DNA of 64,000 bases, taken from positions 372,001 through 436,000 of the forward strand of contig JAJTUP010000045.1 in assembly GCA_021399435.1 (NCBI GenBank), written 5' to 3'. This DNA comes from Diaporthe sp. PMI_573 (lineage: Eukaryota > Ascomycota > Sordariomycetes > Diaporthales > Diaporthaceae). Shown piece after piece: positions 61,693 through 64,000 of this stretch. The translations under genes and the position numbers were made by a program. Below the pieces are notes generated by a model. That model saw only the letters and a program-made list of their open reading frames with translations, was not told the DNA's origin and made no database searches. Each line of letters begins with the position of its first letter. Positions within the stretch are counted from its first letter, which is position 1.

Positions 61693-64000
61693 ATGCCCAA
61701 CGACGTCGACCCTCTCGATCACATTAAGAGAAAAACCAAATGGAGATCCGAATTTCGGGGCCGACTGACAAGGGCGACAGACTTCTTGCAAGGGAACCGG
61801 CCCATCACCTCTGCTCAAAAGGCCCACATCGATGCCTTTGCACAAGTCCTTTACCAAAACCCCATATATAAAAATGAGGTGGAAAACCTGACATCTATCG
61901 AATTTGAGATTTTATGCATTGCGTCAACCTACAATCAAGCCATGCGTGATGCCGAATTCTTCGTAGTTTCTGAGCTTGAGGTGACTTTCTCAGACGGCTT
62001 CGTCAAGGCGGAGAGGCGCAAGGAAGTACGCGAAACAATTTCAAAGAATATCCCGTTTCTGGAGTCGATATATGGTAAAACACAGTCTAATGGTAATACA
62101 CTTGCGCTTCAATGTTTGTTACAGCTACCACTAACTGCAAGATAATAGGACTCAAAGCCCAAGATGAAAACCGTATCAAGGACATAAAAGAATGGCTCAG
62201 CTGTACTTCAAACAACCGGGACATACAGTACCTGGTCAATCGTATGCCAATTGAGCAAACGACAAACGACGTTCAGATCATGACTGATGGAATATAGTGC
62301 TTGTTGCCCATCTGGCTGAGGATAATCACACACCTGGGCCTGAGGAACCGCAGCACTTTAGCTTCTCCATATCGAAATTGACGTTGAGCCCGCCTCGTCC
62401 GCTCTTCCTCAATGATGATCAGCGCACCATCCTAGGTTTAATTCAATGCGCGGGAGGTCAAGTCCCGCGCTGTTTTTTTGCGCCTGCTATGGTCTGGACA
62501 ACATTGGGCGAACCAGGTCTGAATACGATCACTGTCCCCGAGGTTCTAGACGACGAGGAGCGGACAGAAATGGCACTCCAATCCTTGCTCGATAGTTCTA
62601 TCCTGCTCAGCAACAAGGAAAACGACACTCTCATGGTCAACCCTGAAGTATCTAGCCAAACGGAGCAAGATGTCGACCATTGGAGGGTGACGACCTTAGC
62701 TGCCACGTGCCGAGCTTTTCCGGAATGGCCTCACCTTTTAGCAGAGTAAGTACAGCGGCTCCCTTAGGTGTTCCTAGCTTATCTGACACGCGTGCAGTCC
62801 TGTAAAATGCAGGTCTCTGATCCCTATCGTCCGCAACGTACTGTCGTATCTTCCTAGGGTATCCCTAGGCCACGAACTACAGTCAAACCTGATGGGAATG
62901 TGCATCTCGGCATCCTTTTTCGGCTCCCTGTCATGGAAAGGAAGCATGCTTAAGATCGCATCAGGCCTGAGCACAGGGGACACCGTTACCAGTCACAAGC
63001 TCGGGATGCGGATTCGAATGTTGTATCGGTTATTGCGCAGGAATGATACACCGGTTGAGGTCCTGGATCCGCACTTGTTCATCAACAATCCTCGTTCCAA
63101 TGCTCAGTATGGGGAACAGATTATCCTCGAAATGCAGGTTCTCCTTGATCAGAGAGCTAGCATAGGGGACATAGAAGAGAATTTCGCAAAGTTCATACCG
63201 GGGCATCCCAAGTCGACGCAAGAGCGACAGGTCTCACTCCGGGGGGAAGAGATCATCATCAAGGCGATGCGGTTCCAAGGTCGTTTGGAGGACGCCAAGG
63301 AGAGATACGTCGAACTTATGACCCAGTATCGGAAAGACTCCATACCAGCGAGGTTTACAGCGTCCTTTGCTGAGCTTCTTTGTGACCTGGGCGACACGCA
63401 ACGGGCGCTCCACATATTAGGGTCAGAGTTTGACTATCGAAATAAAGGCGCGGGGAGGCGGCTAGAGATGGCTGTTTCTCAAGCTCACCTCACAAAAGGC
63501 CTATGGGACTTTGCGAGGGAAAAGTTTGGTGAAGAATCAAGGAGTTCATTGAATCTCGCCAGAGCTCGTTTCAGAAGCACCATAAACTCTCTCGAAGGCG
63601 AAGGCCTTCACAGGCTCTGCCAAACGAACAGAGGGCACTATTTCGTCGCTTGCGCCGGTTTAGCTATGATAGAACATATCTCAGCCCTGATCCTGATAAG
63701 AGAAGGGGCCATTCCGCATTGCGCATCGGTCGAGAAACAGTTGAAAACGGCATTGCAGGCCTGGCACACCGCACACTTCGCGCATGAAGCCGCGAGAGCT
63801 AGTTGGTCTGGTCAAGGCTATTCTGAGGTGGTCATTCTCTTTTCCAAGAGCCAACTACTACACCATCTCAGAGACCCTGGCGCTAAACAAGTCATGGACT
63901 TGGCTAAGCAGAAACACATTCAAATAGGCCGGCATTTTCACGTTGTCGCTCACGGGACGGTCTGGCTACAAATTCTGAAGCTTTGCCCTGATATGGATGG
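61693..64000 (+). CDS. Multi-exon protein with TPR-like repeats, NLR-tail-like; runs off window
   Basis: Exons 61693-62074, 62125-62241, 62298-62745 and 62798-beyond 64000; introns of 50, 56 and 52 bp with good donors, acceptors and branch sites; frame kept throughout, at least 716 residues here. The N-terminus (MPNDVDPLDHIKRKTKWRSE) is helical. Exon 3 has a compact segment (LNDDQRTILGLIQCAGGQVP ... MALQSLLDSSILL ... DTLMVNPEV) that resembles the winged-helix segment following NB-ARC in fungal STAND/NLR proteins. Exon 4 carries repeated helix pairs of TPR type (QGRLEDAKERYVELM, LCDLGDTQRALHIL, KGLWDFAREKFGEE). No P-loop or NTPase motif is visible. It may be an NLR-like protein without its NTPase, or an unrelated TPR protein. 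Confidence 0.6.

Overview
The window comes from a filamentous ascomycete (Pezizomycotina). Its genes are split by introns of about 49-94 bp with GT...AG ends and CTAAC-like branch sites. Its protein families are fungal (FunK1 kinase, DUF6594, fungal BTB, Skp1, HSF, NACHT fragments), and its transposons are of fungal hAT, pogo, MULE, copia, gypsy and Helitron types. Intact genes are sparse and set among transposons, truncated genes and chimeras, so this looks like an accessory, repeat-rich compartment. Species cannot be named from the sequence alone.

Layout. 0-10 kb: a short-chain dehydrogenase cut by the left edge, a hAT transposase with one in-frame stop, an MFS transporter truncated exactly where a hAT-type end begins, and a decayed BTB gene. 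10-16.2 kb: a three-exon gene for a small putative secreted protein, then a full-length Ty1/copia element (identical 120-bp LTRs, GGAAC target duplication, half-tRNA-iMet primer site, broken reading frames). 16.3-25 kb: a NACHT fragment, a 5'-truncated hAT, a flavoprotein pseudogene fused tail-to-tail to a hydrolase fragment, an intact metallo-beta-lactamase-fold gene, a split alpha/beta-barrel gene, and a RING-finger gene between two copies of a 150-bp repeat. 25-43 kb: a tRNA-like pseudogene, several orphan genes, a FunK1 kinase, a decayed orphan gene, a four-exon DUF6594 membrane protein, a 270-bp TA-flanked MITE, two orphan genes and a Helitron fragment. 43-48 kb: an ORF joining pogo-type and hAT-type transposase pieces, a SKP1-HSF fusion gene, and a gypsy protease-RT fragment. 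48-64 kb: minisatellites, a second pogo remnant, an apparently intact MULE inserted in the last codons of an orphan gene, an internally deleted hAT with perfect 8-bp target duplication 9 bp downstream of a folylpolyglutamate synthase gene, and a multi-exon gene with TPR-like repeats that runs off the right edge.

Most remarkable is the gene at 44363-45839. It encodes an almost complete Skp1 followed in frame by a heat-shock-factor DNA-binding domain and coiled coil, an architecture I do not recognise from any described fungal regulator. The genes do not form one pathway. What links them is transposon-driven rearrangement: at least six genes end at, or lie within a few bases of, a recognisable transposon end.
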